DNA from: Xiphias gladius | Taxonomy: Eukaryota > Chordata > Actinopteri > Istiophoriformes > Xiphiidae | Direction of reading: 5' to 3' | DNA: 64,000 bases | Assembly: GCF_016859285.1 (NCBI RefSeq) | Contig: NC_053407.1 | Coordinates: forward strand, 20,757,715-20,821,714 | Part shown: piece after piece, positions 24,801 through 34,215 of the stretch | Layout of the letters: every line of letters starts with the position of its first letter | Numbering within the stretch: position 1 is the first letter of the stretch | Notes under the pieces: model-generated | Told to the model about the DNA's origin: nothing | Database searches by the model: none | The model's input: the letters and a program-made list of their open reading frames with translations, nothing else | Program-made: the position numbers and the translations under genes

Positions 24801-27430
24801 ATATCCTCTCAACCATCAAAAGTCATCTTCATCTTTCACGACATGACTTCAGTTCACTTTACATGAAATATGAATAAGACTGCTTTGATATGAATGAGTG
24901 TTCTGGCTTTGATCCCTTTTGGGGAACGACGTTGGTGCTTGATGTTGCTTGTACAAGTTATTTTCTGATCCTCTATCCGTTTAAGAATGCGTTGTATTCT
25001 GCGCTTTGGCCAGGCATGATCAACATCCCAGCTGTGGCCCTGGGGATGTTCTCTGGAGGGGTGGTCATGAAAAAGTACAAGCTGGGTATCATGGCAGCAG
25101 CTAAATTTGCCTTTGGGACCTCCCTGCTGGGCTACTTCCTGTCACTCTTCTTCTTAGCCATGGGCTGTGAGAACTCAAAGGTGGCAGGCATCACTGCTTC
25201 ATACACCGGGTATGTGATGTCTGTATATATTTCTGTCAATTCTACAATTAATCATTACAGCTAACACACTTCCTAGGGTTCCTTTTGTTTTGTGTTGCCT
25301 TTCTGTGTCTGTTTTCATATTCCATGCACAATAAAAGCCAAGGCTTTTTATATGATCTATTTTTCATATGAGCTGTCAATAATATATGCATTTTCTTCAT
25401 GTTGTCACATGCAGATTGGGAGGCTTGTCTTATCAGGAACAGTCTCTCTTCTCCGACTGTAATTCGGGTTGCTTGTGCTCAGGTAGAGAGTGGGATCCAG
25501 TGTGTGGAGAGAACGGGATCACCTACGTCTCTCCATGCTTGGCTGGATGCACCTCCTCCTCTGGTTCAGGGAGAAACACGGTCAGACACTGTGTTAATTA
25601 CAAGTCTATATTTCTTAGTACAACTGCTGGCTAACAAACACAATAATTTACTAAAGGGCAAGTCCTCTATCACTGATATCACAACATACATTGTTTTCTC
25701 CTTTGTTAGGTGTTTGAAAATTGCAGGTGTGTGGCGCTGGCCGATACCCAACCAGGCAACCTGACGGTCACTCTGGGCCAGTGTCCACGCATGGACAGCT
25801 GTGACAAAATCTTTCCATACTTCCTGGCTCTGTCTGTCCTCAGCTCATTCATTATTTCTCTTGGGGGAACACCTGGCTTTGTGTTGCTCGTCAGGTCTGT
25901 CGACATCCTCCTTGTGGGCTCTTTTGAAAAAAGAAAAACTAGACTATTTTCAGATGCAGTCTGTTTTTTTTTTTTAACCAATGCGTCATCTTGTCATTCA
26001 AGGACAGATTACACTCCCCTGCTGTTATCAGAAAAAATGTATCACTTCCATATAATACAGTGTCATAGATGGCGATATTTTCATAAATAAGTAAAGCTGT
26101 CAGACAAAGAAGTTTGCGTTAAAGAATTTCTTCTTTTGTACCTTAAAGCATCTAATCAATATAATGCTCATTCATAGTGTTTTAAGTCTTCCAGTAAAAA
26201 AATAAATAATTGTCTTTCTTTAGGTGTTACGTGTTGAGGTTGAAAACTTGAGTCTCTTTTTAACGTCTCAATCTTGTTTTTATAGGTGCATTAAACCTGA
26301 GCTGAAATCTCTTGCACTTGGAATCCACACATTGGCCACTCGCACACTTGGTGAGAACCATCTTTGGTATTCTGTACATTAGTGTCTGCTTAGTTTGGAC
26401 CCTGTATTTGCTGTTTATGTGAAGTGACCAGTTATTTTATTTTAAATTGTACAACAGCTGGAATACCTGCCCCTATATACTTTGGAGCCATAATCGATAC
26501 AACCTGCCTCAAATGGGGATACAAGATGTGTGGAGGAAGAGGAGCATGCAGAATATATAACACCTCGGCTTATAGGTACATAAAACTGTATTATATATCC
26601 AGTAGGTTGTCTTTTAAACTCTTGAGTTCACAGAAAAAAATGTCTATAACAACACTAGCAGCACTGTGAGGCTGTAAGGCTCATTGGCAATATTATTCAG
26701 TATTGGAAAAGGAGAGAAAACTTGGCTAAACTCAGATCCTTACCACTAATGGTAAAAAAAATTGAGTATAAAACATAATTTTGCCACAAGAGTGGTACTA
26801 GAAGGAAGGCCATGTTATCCCCAGCCTAATTCAGAAAACCTGGAGGCAAACCTAAACCTTCCCCTCTGCGCTAAACTAGACCACTTAGCTGATAGTTAGT
26901 CTATAGTATTGGTCACCTTAGAAAGGTAGTATTTTTTTTATTCCCAGCCCTACCAGTTACGTAAGTGTGCACTTGTTTTTTGAAGCAAAAACCAGATTTT
27001 TCCATATAAAAGTTTAATTAAAATGGACTGAAGAAAAACACTATTTAAACAGCTTGGATTTAATTGGACTCATAAAAATTTGAATTGTGACTTGCCCTCA
27101 GCGATTTGTAGCTTGACTGTTATATTCGCTGAAAAACTATTCTCTAATTTATACCCTAACAGTAATATTTTACTTCTACTTTTTGTTTTTTTTGTTTTTT
27201 GCAGGATAGTGTACCTGGCCCTCACACTGGGCTTGAGGACAGTCTCCTTCTTCTTTTGTATTTTGGGTTTTGCTCTACTCAAAAGACATATTAAGAGGGA
27301 GGAGAAGAATGCTCTGACCAATGGGAGTGCAGAGCTGGAATCACTACGGAAAGAGGAGAACAGCTCCATACACTGTGAGCAGTTTATACTGGCCTTGGAC
27401 TGCAGTCCTGATGGAGAAACTCGCTTATGA
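15030..27430 (+). CDS. slco1c1: slco1c1-type organic anion transporting polypeptide (OATP1C1 family), 14 coding exons, 702 aa
   Basis: Coding exons are 15030-15125, 20049-20190, 21121-21253, 21480-21601, 21696-21842, 22705-22803, 23372-23620, 24206-24370, 25014-25209, 25415-25580, 25710-25894, 26286-26350, 26458-26575 and 27205-27430. All introns are GT-AG, and phases join into one uninterrupted frame of 2109 nt. OATPs are 12-span plasma-membrane exchangers of organic anions; the 1C1 branch carries thyroxine, typically at brain barriers. Diagnostic features are the OATP signature [14 protein letters not shown] at residues 254-267, and a Kazal-like extracellular loop 5 with ten Cys (465, 469, 471, 480, 491, 495, 510, 512, 530, 536). 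N-glycosylation sequons lie at Asn136, Asn140 and Asn522. The C-terminus E-T-R-L fits a class I PDZ ligand, and human OATP1C1, as I recall, also ends T-x-L. Length matches the family (about 690-720). The pde3a neighbour supports slco1c1; a fish-specific SLCO1 paralogue (1d/1e/1f) is the main alternative. Confidence 0.87.
15820..15925. repeat. compound microsatellite (TA)n then (ATAAT)n
   Basis: About 48 bases of TA repeat run directly into about 11 copies of a 5-base ATAAT unit, degenerating to ATAAAATAAT at the 3' end. It lies in slco1c1 intron 1. Confidence 0.92.
17105..17360. mobile_element. foldback (MITE-like) element with TTAA ends, about 256 bp
   Basis: The left arm from 17105 begins TTAAAGGTACTACATGTACG and continues with GCATTAACAGC.GTTTACTTACCA. 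The reverse complement of the right arm, ending at 17360, begins TTAAAGGTGCTATATGTAAG and continues with the same GCATTAACAG and TTTACTTACCA words in the same order. The arms are roughly 80 bases each with a short unrelated centre. Both ends read TTAA, which could be a piggyBac-type TTAA target duplication or part of the inverted repeat. No coding capacity. Confidence 0.65.
20049..20190 (+). CDS. slco1c1: slco1c1 coding exon 2 (residues 33-80): TM1
   Basis: The acceptor TTTACAG ends at 20048 and the donor GTGAGT is at 20191. Encodes TM1 ([15 protein letters not shown]) and the conserved [13 protein letters not shown] segment, then I-D-G-S-F-E-V-G. Ends in phase 1. Confidence 0.92.
20905..20936. 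repeat. perfect 32-bp inverted repeat (15-bp arms, 2-base centre)
   Basis: GATACATGTTTGACA is followed by CT and its exact reverse complement. It lies in the slco1c1 intron between coding exons 2 and 3. Confidence 0.9.
21121..21253 (+). CDS. slco1c1: slco1c1 coding exon 3 (residues 80-124): TM2-TM3
   Basis: Encodes [19 protein letters not shown], the TM2/TM3 region with the highly conserved G-A-K-L-H-R-P loop. Donor GTAGGC at 21254; ends in phase 2. Confidence 0.92.
21480..21601 (+). CDS. slco1c1: slco1c1 coding exon 4 (residues 124-165): extracellular loop 2
   Basis: The acceptor TATGCAG ends at 21479. Encodes a variable Ser/Asn/Pro-rich loop with sequons at Asn136 (N-S-T) and Asn140 (N-L-S). 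A competing upstream AG at 21455-21456 would shift the frame. Donor GTTAGA at 21602. Confidence 0.82.
21696..21842 (+). CDS. slco1c1: slco1c1 coding exon 5 (residues 165-214): TM4
   Basis: Encodes [21 protein letters not shown], a strongly conserved OATP TM4 block, then S-Y-I-D-D-Y and A-A-L-Y-I-G. Donor GTAATG at 21843. Confidence 0.92.
21843..22704 (+). other. slco1c1 intron between coding exons 5 and 6
   Basis: AT-rich non-coding DNA. A stretch near 22245-22330 has a fish repeat-like flavour (GATCAATTTTATTAGTGTCC), but its family and limits were not established. Confidence 0.5.
22705..22803 (+). CDS. slco1c1: slco1c1 coding exon 6 (residues 214-247): TM5
   Basis: Encodes [19 protein letters not shown], then K-I-Y-V-D-I-G. 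Acceptor TTACAG ends at 22704; donor GTGAGT at 22804. Confidence 0.92.
23372..23620 (+). CDS. slco1c1: slco1c1 coding exon 7 (residues 247-330): OATP signature and TM6
   Basis: Encodes T-V-T-I-T-P then the family signature [14 protein letters not shown] (254-267), TM6 ending F-W-F-L-P-K-S-L-P, and the start of the long intracellular loop 3. Donor GTACAA at 23621. Confidence 0.93.
24036..24160 (+). mobile_element. tRNA-derived SINE copy in a slco1c1 intron
   Basis: The body begins GGTAAGATGCCGGTCATGAA. It contains a B-box-like AGTTTGAGTCCAACTGGG, then the CTCTCTCTCATTTCCTCTCATTTCT pyrimidine stretch (given here as a description of 24088-24113), then TAATAAAAGCATC and A-rich DNA. This order (tRNA-like head, B box, TCTC-rich unrelated region, AATAAA-type tail) matches an abundant fish tRNA-SINE as I recall it. 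Diverged and probably inactive. Confidence 0.65.
24206..24370 (+). CDS. slco1c1: slco1c1 coding exon 8 (residues 330-385): TM7
   Basis: Encodes [14 protein letters not shown]7, and the conserved [14 protein letters not shown] block. Acceptor CACACAG ends at 24205; donor GTAAGC at 24371. Confidence 0.92.
24371..25013 (+). other. slco1c1 intron between coding exons 8 and 9
   Basis: No exon or clear repeat is seen. The open frame beginning 24890 only runs through the intron into exon 9; the true exon starts at the acceptor TTTGGCCAG (ends 25013). Confidence 0.6.
25014..25209 (+). CDS. slco1c1: slco1c1 coding exon 9 (residues 385-450): TM8-TM9
   Basis: Encodes [19 protein letters not shown], then TM9 and G-C-E-N-S-K-V-A-G. 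Donor GTATGT at 25210. Ends in phase 2, completed by the first base of exon 10. Confidence 0.92.
25415..25580 (+). CDS. slco1c1: slco1c1 coding exon 10 (residues 450-505): Kazal-like loop, first part
   Basis: Encodes S-D-C-N-S-G-C-L-C, then [20 protein letters not shown], the classic Kazal-type cysteine framework of the OATP extracellular loop 5. Donor GTCAGA at 25581, phase 0. Confidence 0.92.
25710..25894 (+). CDS. slco1c1: slco1c1 coding exon 11 (residues 506-567): end of Kazal-like loop and TM10
   Basis: Begins V-F-E-N-C-R-C after acceptor TTTGTTAG (ends 25709). Contains sequon Asn522 and the last loop cysteines Cys530 and Cys536, then TM10 ending [12 protein letters not shown]. Donor GTCTGT at 25895. 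Confidence 0.9.
26286..26350 (+). CDS. slco1c1: slco1c1 coding exon 12 (residues 567-589)
   Basis: A 65-base exon encoding [21 protein letters not shown]. Acceptor TTTATAG ends at 26285; donor GTGAGA at 26351. Confidence 0.9.
26458..26575 (+). CDS. slco1c1: slco1c1 coding exon 13 (residues 589-628): TM11
   Basis: Encodes [21 protein letters not shown], the conserved G-I-P-A-P-x-Y-F-G motif, then G-G-R-G-A-C-R-I-Y. Donor GTACAT at 26576. Confidence 0.92.
27205..27430 (+). CDS. slco1c1: slco1c1 coding exon 14 (residues 628-702): TM12 and cytosolic tail
   Basis: Begins [10 protein letters not shown] after acceptor TTTTGCAG (ends 27204). Encodes TM12 and then a charged tail (R-E-E-K-N, R-K-E-E-N-S). 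Stops at TGA 27428-27430 after E-T-R-L, a possible PDZ ligand. Confidence 0.9.
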
Positions 27431-27700
27431 GCCGCAGCACAACCTCTTCTCTTCTGACTCAGCTCCATGAAGCACCTCAGATGTATACAGGAATAAACAC
27501 TGTGGACACTTTTCATAGACATACAGTATTTGACAAAGATTCATTTTATAAACGACACATGCTCTTTCAGGAATGTATAAATTTATGTGTTTGTGTTTTT
27601 CATGAATTGAAGACTTTTGTAGAAAAAACAATGTAATTGTGCTGTATTTTCTATGTTGGTCTTTGTTTTTATGATTAAACTTGATATACGTACATTTTTC
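27431..27700 (+). other. slco1c1: slco1c1 3'UTR with ATTAAA signal
   Basis: Follows the stop codon at 27428-27430. A variant poly(A) signal ATTAAA lies at 27674-27679. No canonical AATAAA was chosen nearer, so the cleavage site is only approximate. Confidence 0.45.
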
Positions 27701-28680
27701 AGATTCAACATATATTAAGGTGCCTGAATAAGATGGTTAAACTGCATCATCCCAGTCTTGTTTTCATCGCTTTGCTTTCATTTCAGAAGAGTGATCTGTA
27801 GACTGTTTCTCTGGCACACCTGCTTGAAGAACTGTGAGTATGGCTACACTAAGGCAAAGTGTTTGAACCTGCGAACGAATGAGGTCAACAACCAGATCAA
27901 AGCTAGAGGCAACAAAAGAACAGCTGCCCACGAAAAGATTATCCTGTTGGCTTACAGAGGGTAAACTATCGCTCCCTGTACAGTTGTAACAGAAATCATT
28001 CCTGCAGTAGGATTACTGTTTCATGAAACATCTCACTCTGCTGATGAGTGCTGTGTGATATGGTCAACAGCTACGGAACACGTATGTAAGTAGACCTTGA
28101 GTTGAGAGTTTTGAGAGTAGAGTTTTGCAGCATTGGTTGACAAAACACCGCCACATCTACTGTACCTGATAGTACAGTGTATATGTATGTAGCCACCAGT
28201 GTGCCTCGTCATTATGTAACTTTTTACATTTTGTTTTCAAAATGTAATCCTATATTGTGTCAGAATGGTGTCAGCCTTTTCAGTGACTCCATGATTTATC
28301 TCAGCATGACAGTGAGGAATAAACGATCAAGGGTTTTATCTGTTTACTTTCAATGCTCATGCCTTTGTCGTATACCAACCAAACTGTCAACAAATTACAA
28401 AACAACAACTTAAAATCAGTGTGTTACATTATACATATTAAGGTTTAAAGGAAGATCTACCATTCAAGGAAGCTTTGTAAAGTTAAAAGGCAGGTGCCAG
28501 TCAAAAAAAAGAGATCACTTAAAGTATTTGTAAGAATTCGAACATCTGTTTAAAAAGATGTTGATAATCATCATATCAAGTCAAGTGCACCCCTCTGACT
28601 GAATTTTAAAAAGACTGACACAGCTTTTTCTCTAGATTAAGGGTTAAAATAAATCCAAACAAATGTGAGACGCGTGTGAC
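27701..28680. other. spacer between the converging slco1c1 and bcap29 genes
   Basis: Non-coding as far as I can see. An open frame at 27758-27964 has exon-like codon texture but no recognised family and is not annotated as a gene. Confidence 0.45.
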
Positions 28681-28696
28681 AGACATTCCATTATGC

Positions 28697-28702
28697 TTTA
28701 TT
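28697..28702 (-). other. candidate bcap29 poly(A) signal (AATAAA on the minus strand)
   Basis: TTTATT on the given strand reads AATAAA on the minus strand, about 500 bases past the bcap29 stop. This implies a 3'UTR of roughly 29201 to 28680. Confidence 0.4.
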
Positions 28703-29201
28703 ATTATTCTCAAAGAAGCGATATAGCATTCACGACTGCCATAAATAACTGGCGATAACTTAAATCCATACAGCATGTATACATTGTTCATTATGTGCTG
28801 ACAGGAGGATGGTATTAGCAATAAGCATGAGCTCCTGAAGTAATTTAAGGACATTTTTTCCATTCATTTGTAGACTGAATAGTTATTAGAGCAACTTACA
28901 AAAAGACACGATGCATATTCATAATACAGATTGTAGTAAGAAGATCTTTCAGCATTTGAAAACATTGAATGCTAGTGTTTATCCCATAAACCGTAGCCAA
29001 TCGTTTGTTTTATCCTACAAATTCAAACATGTGCCTCGGTTAAGACTTTAAAGGAAAATGAAAGTTGTAAAAGATAATACAAATATGGCCTCTGGCGTTC
29101 TATTGCACATGGCAGACAGTTCTAGTGTAAAGAAAAGAAATGGCTTCCATAGACAGAGGAGAAACAACACCTGAAACGAAAGTCTCACTGTATTCCTGTG
29201 G

Positions 29202-29237
29202 TTACTGATCCTTTTTGTCTTCAGCACTCTGGAGATT
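29202..29237 (-). CDS. bcap29: bcap29 coding exon 7 (residues 226-236 and stop): KKxx tail
   Basis: Encodes N-L-Q-S-A-E-D-K-K-D-Q-stop after acceptor ATCCACAG. Lysines at -3 and -4 form a dilysine COPI retrieval signal. Confidence 0.82.
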   Translation of the reverse strand, partial: NLQSAEDKKDQ

Positions 29238-31074
29238 CTGTGGATCAGGTAAAGGATTAAAAATCCTTTGTTAAAAATTTGTGGTTGTGTATTTGCATGC
29301 ACACGTATGTTTTGTGTGTTTGTGTTACCTGGAGCTGATGGTGTTCCCTTAATAGTCTGTCATACTCTTGTGCCAGACCTTTCGCCTGCCTCTTCATGGC
29401 TTCCACTTCGGCATGAGATTTGCACACAGCTACAAACACAAACAGTCTTATATCTATAAACTGCTCTATATATCATCAATGCCCCTAAAAAATTAGCTTC
29501 TTTCATAATACCAAAGCTGTATGCAAGAAATGACCGAAAGTGGCCCATGCTCTTTATGAATCATTTTTGTATGAACACATCTTTGCTTTTGAAATGTATG
29601 ACTGCAGAGCATCCCATTGGAAGGCAGGGATGATTACTCACCCTCCTCTGCAGCCTTCAGTTGACCTGCCAGCTTCTCAACCTCCAGCTTCAGTCCCTGG
29701 TTTTTTGCTGACACGGATTTTTCTTCATCCAGCAGAGCCTGAGCACAAAGGATTATCTCTAATTACCAGGCTTAAATTGTTTATTTTGATAGCTGACAAC
29801 AGAATACATACAAAATATAAATCATAAAACCATACTGTCAGAAAACTACGGTATGAATTACTACTTAAAGCATATTAAATAGGTGGACATGACCCACAAA
29901 CACTTTAAAAATGCAAAATGTTATCCTTTCGATACAGAATACATGATGTTACAGTAGATAATGCCTATTAGGGGAAAAAATGAAATGAACTGGCTTAATT
30001 TAGACAAAAGAAAACTTTTAGTTTCGTCATCAGGCTCTGATTAACTCTATTTCTCACTTGTTTGAGCATCAGGTTGTCCTCCTGGTGCTGGTTGGCTGCT
30101 TTGACAGCCCTGTCCATCTGCGCCTGAAGGCCTGCACTGTTCTCCAATGTGACAGCAACCTGGTTTAGCAAGGTGACAACCCGACGCATGATGCTGTGAT
30201 GAGTTCACAGGACAGGAAAGACAAGAACCGTAAAAAAAAAATAAAGGCAGGACAAGACAGAACAGGACCTGTCTTGAAGTGAACTGTAAAAAGGTGAATA
30301 GGTAAGTAGATAGATGTGTGGAATGGTATGGCAATGTTTGTTCACGTTTTTCTGTCATTCTGAATGAATGTGGAAAGAAATAACACTAACAGCCAGAGGA
30401 AGAGAGAGAAGCCAGATATGTAGAGGTTCCTCTGAGCTCTGAACAGCTTCATGTGGACGTGGTCATACAAATTGGGGTTCGCTTTGGCATCTTGCATGGG
30501 CTCGGGTCCCGAGTACTTCTGCACCTGACGAAGGGCATCTGAGGGTGAGCGGGGAGGACAGAAGCATGACTGATGCCGCCTGGGCTGGACACACAAGAGC
30601 AGCAGATTGTCTCTGACTCACAGCAGATTGCTTACCGAGGAAAAGAACAATAAGGACCATGATCATAGTAAAGAAGAATTTGTTCCAATATGGTGATAAC
30701 CAGTTCCATATTCCCCACTTGAAAACCAAACGCCATCTACAAAGTAGGTCAAAAGGACACTGTGAGTGTAGCTGTCATAACAAACAGTAGATCTACCTAG
30801 AAAGGATGTGGACGCACTCTGCTGGTGATTTGTGTGAAATGCCTCTTTCAGTTTTCTTATTTACAGTCAAACCCTTGCGCAGATTGATTGATTCAAAAAC
30901 GGGCTTCTGCACGAGATGCTGACCGTGAGTTGCTGGATGGACTTAAGAATATGTTTTGGGTTTGTGTATTAAATTGCATTACCTCCGTGCTGATATGAAG
31001 GGTATACACAGGATGAGGTTGACTGCTATCTCTCCATAGAGGAAGAAAGCCACAGCTGTCCACTGGAGAGTCAT
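29202..31074 (-). CDS. bcap29: bcap29, B-cell receptor-associated protein 29-type ER membrane protein, 7 coding exons, 236 aa
   Basis: Exons in transcript order are 31074-30983, 30736-30636, 30538-30391, 30193-30058, 29738-29642, 29429-29329 and 29237-29202. All have GT-AG introns and join in one frame of 711 nt. BAP29/BAP31 proteins are three-span ER proteins that escort membrane cargo out of the ER. The sequence shows the family N-terminus M-T-L-Q-W-T-A-V-A, TM1 about 6-26, TM2 about 47-64, the diagnostic M-K-L-F-R-A-Q-R-N-L-Y-I-S-G-F-S block at 94-109 leading into TM3, and a cytosolic coiled-coil tail (about 120-225). C-terminal K-K-D-Q is a KKxx ER-retrieval signal. M-T-L-Q-W rather than BAP31's M-S-L-Q-W, the F-W-x-K-x-F region, absence of BAP31's A-A-V-D caspase site, and the gpr22 neighbour favour bcap29. 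Human BAP29 is 241 aa. Confidence 0.9.
29329..29429 (-). CDS. bcap29: bcap29 coding exon 6 (residues 192-225): coiled coil
   Basis: Encodes A-E-V-E-A-M-K-R-Q-A-K-G-L-A-Q-E-Y-D-R-L, followed by R-E-H-H-Q-L-Q. This is the conserved S/KxLxxEYDxLLxEH segment of BAP29/31. Donor GTAACA. Confidence 0.9.
29642..29738 (-). CDS. bcap29: bcap29 coding exon 5 (residues 160-192): coiled coil
   Basis: Encodes A-L-L-D-E-E-K-S-V-S-A-K-N-Q, then L-E-V-E-K-L-A-G-Q-L-K-A-A-E-E. Acceptor GCTCAG, donor GTGAGT. Confidence 0.85.
30058..30193 (-). CDS. bcap29: bcap29 coding exon 4 (residues 114-159): end of TM3 and start of coiled coil
   Basis: Encodes I-M-R-R-V-V-T-L-L-N-Q, then a heptad-like stretch ending N-L-M-L-K-Q. 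Acceptor ATCACAG, donor GTGAGA. Confidence 0.88.
30391..30538 (-). CDS. bcap29: bcap29 coding exon 3 (residues 65-114): conserved loop and start of TM3
   Basis: Encodes D-A-L-R-Q-V-Q-K-Y-S, then H-M-K-L-F-R-A-Q-R-N-L-Y-I-S-G-F-S. Donor GTTAGT; ends in phase 2. Confidence 0.92.
30636..30736 (-). CDS. bcap29: bcap29 coding exon 2 (residues 31-65): TM2
   Basis: Encodes W-R-L-V-F-K-W-G-I-W-N-W, then Y-W-N-K-F-F-F-T-M-I-M-V-L-I-V-L-F-L. Donor GTAAGC. Confidence 0.9.
30983..31074 (-). CDS. bcap29: bcap29 coding exon 1 (residues 1-31): TM1
   Basis: Starts M-T-L-Q-W-T-A-V-A-F-F-L-Y-G-E-I and ends P-F-I-S-A-R at donor GTAATG. The exon begins five bases upstream of the ATG, after acceptor GCCCAG (AG at 31080-31081). 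Confidence 0.9.
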
Positions 31075-31601
31075 TGTGACTGGGCTTCCATGAGGAGATT
31101 CACAAGTTTTATTATCTCTATGTGTAGTATGACCAGCAAACCAGAAATGAAGTAATGTAAAGCTTTACACTTTGAGACATATTATTCTATTATCAGACAT
31201 ACAATTTTTTTCCATTAATTAATAATAATTACATTAAATTATCTTTCTTACCAAACGAAGGGCAGTGGAATTCAATGGAAATGCAAAAATCTTACTATAT
31301 TCTTACTATATTCTTACTTATTTTGCCTATTAAAATATACTGTATGTACAACTGTACTATATGCTACTGTTTTACATTGTGGAATAACTTTTTGAACACA
31401 CACACACAAATATTTCTGTAGGCCTACTTCATACAACAGGAAATCTGCAGCAACCCTTCATAGCCTTTTGCTATTTATAGACTTTACCTCTAAATCTATT
31501 CTAACTATTCAGCACAAGTATCGCTGGCTGTTGTTCTCATTTTGTTTAGGACTGGGAGGGAGTCAGTTTGTTCCAAAGAATAAATAGAGTAACTGGCTTA
31601 C

Positions 31602-31720
31602 CAGACAAAGATGAATGATCAGAAGAACTGGAAAGTTCAGACGTGCACACACGTATTCACACACATTCACGACAGCTGCTGGGGAGCATTAGAGGACCTA
31701 CAGCCCTAAATAAAACTCCG
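31602..31720 (-). other. candidate bcap29 5'UTR exon (upper limit approximate)
   Basis: The bcap29 start codon sits five bases after a splice acceptor, so an upstream leader exon must exist. On the minus strand a good donor, GTCTG|GTAAGCC, lies at 31602/31601. The 5' end is a guess and other donors are possible. Confidence 0.3.
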
Positions 31721-32819
31721 GTGGTCGGTTGACCTCATTGGTCAGCCCCTTTGGGTTTGTTAAAGAACACAGCATTCAAACTAGCCAAATGCTTTATATC
31801 CAGTCTACTGAAATTAATACATGATTTGTCTATTTACTTGTGGACCAGTTTTTTCCCTGGTGTGTGCGCATGCAAATGTGCTTGCTGGTGCCTTCTCACA
31901 TTTCATGTCACGATACTAAAATAGTCATGTGAGGAGGGGACGCTCACTGTCTTTTTAAATAGTGATTGAGACATAATGTTTGATATTTATCTCGAAACTC
32001 CAGAAATAGACAAGGGGACCTTATCCTTTCAATATCTCTTTGGATATGTTTACTTTTCTGACTGGGCATTTCGTGCACAAAACAAACCAAACACGTGTCC
32101 ACAAGGGGGCGATATAAACTAAGGATATAATATACAGTAGCTTTTGCGCAGAGCTGGAAAGAGGTGGTCCTGTATGTTTTGCAATTATTGCAGTAAATTC
32201 AATCCAAATATTCCTTATGTGTCAAGCTTGTACACATACGAGCAACAGCATGAGTAAAGGGAACAGTTTTAGATTTGTCACTGAAATAGCAGATATAGCC
32301 TCATTCCAAAAGCTCATTCTATACAAAAAGACTCGACTTCTTTGTGTGCCTTTTAAAAGGAACAAAAATAGCTCTTGGCTTGCTCACAAACACATAAATT
32401 GCATGGGTGTTGCAAAACAACAACAGCGACTAAGGGAATTCTTGAAGATAGCTTTTAGTACACTCCTCCTTTTAAATAATGAGGTTTTTCGACCTAATTC
32501 AGCTCCCTGGACTGTTCTGTGAATTTTGCCCTCTGCACTGTACTCAGCTTGAAAAATCTTTGAAAGAGACTGATAGCTGCTATCCACTTTGACCGCATGT
32601 CCCAGGAGTGCTGAGGAGCAAAATGTTTACAGCTGCACCCAGTGATAGCTTTTTGAGAGCGGGCAAATGACGGTAGCAGAACTGAATGCGCTTTGATTGC
32701 TCTCCTCTCCTCACCATCTTAGAGGTCGCAACTTAGGAGACTGAACAGTCAGTATAGTAAAATACCTGCACTAAGCAGATGGTCAGGCTATATCTCTATC
32801 TACCTATATATAGATAGAA

Positions 32820-32820
<1 letters not shown>

Positions 32821-32852
<32 letters not shown>

Positions 32853-32892
32853 TACATATATCTCCCTCTCTCTCTCATATATATATATATAC

Positions 32893-32955
<63 letters not shown>

Positions 32956-32957
32956 CA
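32821..32957. repeat. TA-rich compound microsatellite
   Basis: Two long TA runs are separated by a GATACATATATCTCC / (TC)n interruption. Confidence 0.9.
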
Positions 32958-33720
32958 CACGTTGTTGGTTCCAGTTCCTATGTAATACCGGGGCTGCTAG
33001 ATGGGTCGACACCTAGCTGCCCCTTCCACAGAAAGGCATCCGTAAATGTGAGTTTCTCATGTATATCTGAGCTCCTCACCCATCTCCTTAGGAGTAGCAC
33101 AGATAACCTGCAAGGGAAACACATTTCAGCTGCTTGTATCCATGTTATTATCATTACAGTCCCTAACCAAGCTCCTGGCCATAGCTGAATGCTGGAACAT
33201 GAATTAAGTTGCCTTCAGGCTTTATAATTTTTTTTTTCCATTACAATGTTCCAGCATCCAACACCTACATGCAATGTGGTGCATTTAATCACCTATTTTT
33301 TTTTTTTTTATCATTCCTTTTTATTCTGGTGGGGGGTGGGGGTGTACAGTGTATCTCAATGGTGACAGTATATTTTGGAGATTTCCCAAAATTAAAGAGA
33401 TTTGTACCGAAGTAATGTAGAAGTAACAAAAATAGTAATAATGACAGTAACCAATTACAATAAAAATAATTTTATAATTAGAATTTGGAGTACAAATATA
33501 GAGTGTTATAGAGTTAAAATGTGTTATAAAGGGCTGCCATGTATGAAAAAAATGTCTCCCTTGAGCCTCTCAGTGCATATTTTATTTTCTCAAGTTTGAG
33601 AAAAAACACATGACATCTCTTAACCATTGGGATATAGAAGGACTCTTGGGTTCCAGTGTGTGATACATCTGGCTATGAGAGATGTGTATGCAATTATTTG
33701 TTTTTGTTTAGAGTTAAGAG

Positions 33721-34215
33721 CTAATGTTTCATTAGGGGTTCCAAAATTGCTGTCAGTGGACATGGCTGCAAGTTGGAGTTGAATACTGAGGACATAGTTT
33801 TAATAAAACAAAAACCCTCCCAATAGGCATATAGTTCTGGACATAAGAAAAACAAATGACTTAGATTGCAGTGGATGTCATAAGATCTACTGCACTTATC
33901 TTCAACATCTTGACATATTCTCGAAAGTCTGGATTTGGAAAGATGAGCCCCTATACAATACCTTAAGCTGTATGAGGCTGAGTCTATGGCTCTGTCTATG
34001 GCCACCACCCACCACACATTATTTAACCCCATCCCCGGTTCCCATTTAGTTTTAGCTTGAGTAGTACCACTATCATTTAATGACACGAGGGAGTTATACA
34101 TTTTAGAAATTAATGCTCTATGAAGTGGATTTAAAAAAAACAGTTTGACCCATGGCTGTTTTGGTGATGGAAGTGTTGGAAAACTGGAAAAAATGTTTGA
34201 GGTACAGTGTCTCAT
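33721..34215 (-). pseudogene. LINE (L1-like) ORF2 C-terminal remnant
   Basis: The minus-strand frame contains S-R-I-C-Q-D-V-E-D-K-C-S-R, then a H-L-F-F-L-C-P-E-L-Y-A-Y-W segment, then N-L-Q-P-C-P-L-T-A-I-L. The C-x-x-C ... H-x-F-W/F-x-C-P-x-L-x-x-Y-W arrangement is the C-terminal zinc-knuckle-like end of fish L1-type ORF2 proteins. Only the tail is here; endonuclease and reverse transcriptase motifs were not found upstream. Truncated and inactive. Confidence 0.6.

Noticed and set aside
27070..27522. 150-codon minus-strand frame
   Set aside because: Shadow of slco1c1 coding exon 14 on the opposite strand.
27758..27964. 68-codon plus-strand frame in the slco1c1-bcap29 spacer, with a TTTCAG just inside it
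   Set aside because: Codon texture is exon-like, but no family was recognised, no donor follows, and both neighbouring genes are already complete.
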